DNA of 5,035 nt from positions 1 through 5,035 of the forward strand of contig MWJR01000247.1 of assembly GCA_002127415.1 (NCBI GenBank), in the 5' to 3' direction. The position numbers were made by a program, and so were the translations under genes. The stretch comes from Calditrichaeota bacterium AABM5.125.24. GTDB taxonomy: Bacteria > Electryoneota > AABM5-125-24 > Hatepunaeales > Hatepunaeaceae. Shown piece by piece: positions 4,654-5,035 of the stretch (positions are counted from its first letter, which is position 1; each line of letters opens with the position of its first letter). The notes below the pieces were generated by a model, which did not search any database, was not told where the DNA came from, and saw nothing but the letters and a program-made list of their open reading frames with translations.

Positions 4654-5035
4654 ATGAATAGCGACACCGGAGACCTCGGTCGGCTGAAGCCCGCCCCTGG
4701 TTCTATCAAGAGGCCGAAGCGCATCGGCCGGGGACGGGGTTCAGGCCACGGTGATACCGCCACCAAGGGACATAAGGGGGCTCAGTCCCGCGCGGGCTAC
4801 AGGCGTCCCGCCTGGTTTGAAGGCGGGCAGATGCCGATACAGCGCCGGGTCCCCAAGCGGGGATTCCGCGTGCCGAACCGGACGGAATACCGCGAGGTGA
4901 AGCTGGCCGACCTGGGACGCCTGACCGGCGATGTGGCCGACCCTGACAACCTGCGAACCGCCCGGCTGGTAAAGGGCCGCGGCCCGATCGTCCTGCTGGG
5001 AAATGGAGATGTCGATCGCGCATTTAAGGTTATGG
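4654..5035 (+). CDS. rplO: 50S ribosomal protein uL15, 5' part (runs off the right edge)
   Basis: The open frame from ATG 4654 continues to the last base, giving 127 residues of uL15, a 50S assembly protein of about 145-160 residues. The family motifs are clear: LKPAPGSIKRPKRIGRGRGSG (11-31), GHGDTATKGHKGAQSRAG (31-48) and WFEGGQMPIQRRVPKRGF (54-71). The start lies 2 nt after the endonuclease stop. There is no good Shine-Dalgarno sequence, only GAGAAG at 4639-4644, so translation may depend on coupling to the endonuclease gene. Composition changes sharply to GC-rich within a few bases of the start codon, marking the right border of the insert. The missing end lies beyond the window. Confidence 0.96.
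   Translation, partial: MNSDTGDLGRLKPAPGSIKRPKRIGRGRGSGHGDTATKGHKGAQSRAGYRRPAWFEGGQMPIQRRVPKRGFRVPNRTEYREVKLADLGRLTGDVADPDNLRTARLVKGRGPIVLLGNGDVDRAFKVM

Noticed and set aside
2805..4665. GAATAG at both edges of the insert (near 2810 and 4656) as a target site duplication
   Set aside because: It is only 6 nt, the two copies are at unequal positions relative to the composition borders, and the wider flanks do not match.

Overview
The window is a stretch of a bacterial spc-type ribosomal protein operon, all on the + strand: rpsN, rpsH, rplF, rplR, rpsE, rpmD and the 5' part of rplO, which runs off the right edge. The zinc-type (type Z) 61-residue uS14, the standard gene order and frequent GTG/TTG starts fit a GC-rich, non-proteobacterial bacterium. 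The general look of the proteins recalls Chloroflexota (Dehalococcoidia-like), but that assignment is only an impression.

Layout. Positions 1-201 are non-coding and hairpin-rich: a 53-nt double-hairpin palindrome at the left edge, an AT-rich stretch with a possible weak promoter, and a second GC-rich nested hairpin, before rpsN at 202. Positions 202-2844 hold six tightly packed ribosomal protein genes with gaps of 51 nt or less and one 8-nt overlap (rpsE/rpmD). A strong inverted repeat brackets the rpsH stop codon just before the rplF ribosome binding site. The rpmD product has a normal uL30 domain followed by an unusual tail of about 90 residues, rich in Lys, Ala and Pro.

Positions 2845-4653 are the surprise. 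Between rpmD and rplO, which normally adjoin, sit two AT-rich genes in the same direction: an amino-group DNA methyltransferase (motif I DAFVGSGTT, motif IV HPPY) and a Cys-rich HNH-type endonuclease with a likely winged-helix N-terminus. Together they look like a complete two-gene Type II restriction-modification system fitted almost seamlessly into an essential operon: 4 nt after the rpmD stop and 2 nt before the rplO start. Hand-counted GC in sampled lines is about 17-37% in most of the insert (one line about 50%), against 60-70% in the flanking ribosomal genes, so recent horizontal acquisition is likely.

Working together. The ribosomal genes supply 30S proteins uS14, uS8 and uS5 and 50S proteins uL6, uL18, uL30 and uL15. 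No terminator or clear promoter was seen around the insert, so the restriction-modification genes probably ride on the ribosomal transcript, with the methyltransferase translated first and the endonuclease second from a TTG start. Deleting the insert imprecisely would damage rpmD or rplO, which may help keep it in place.
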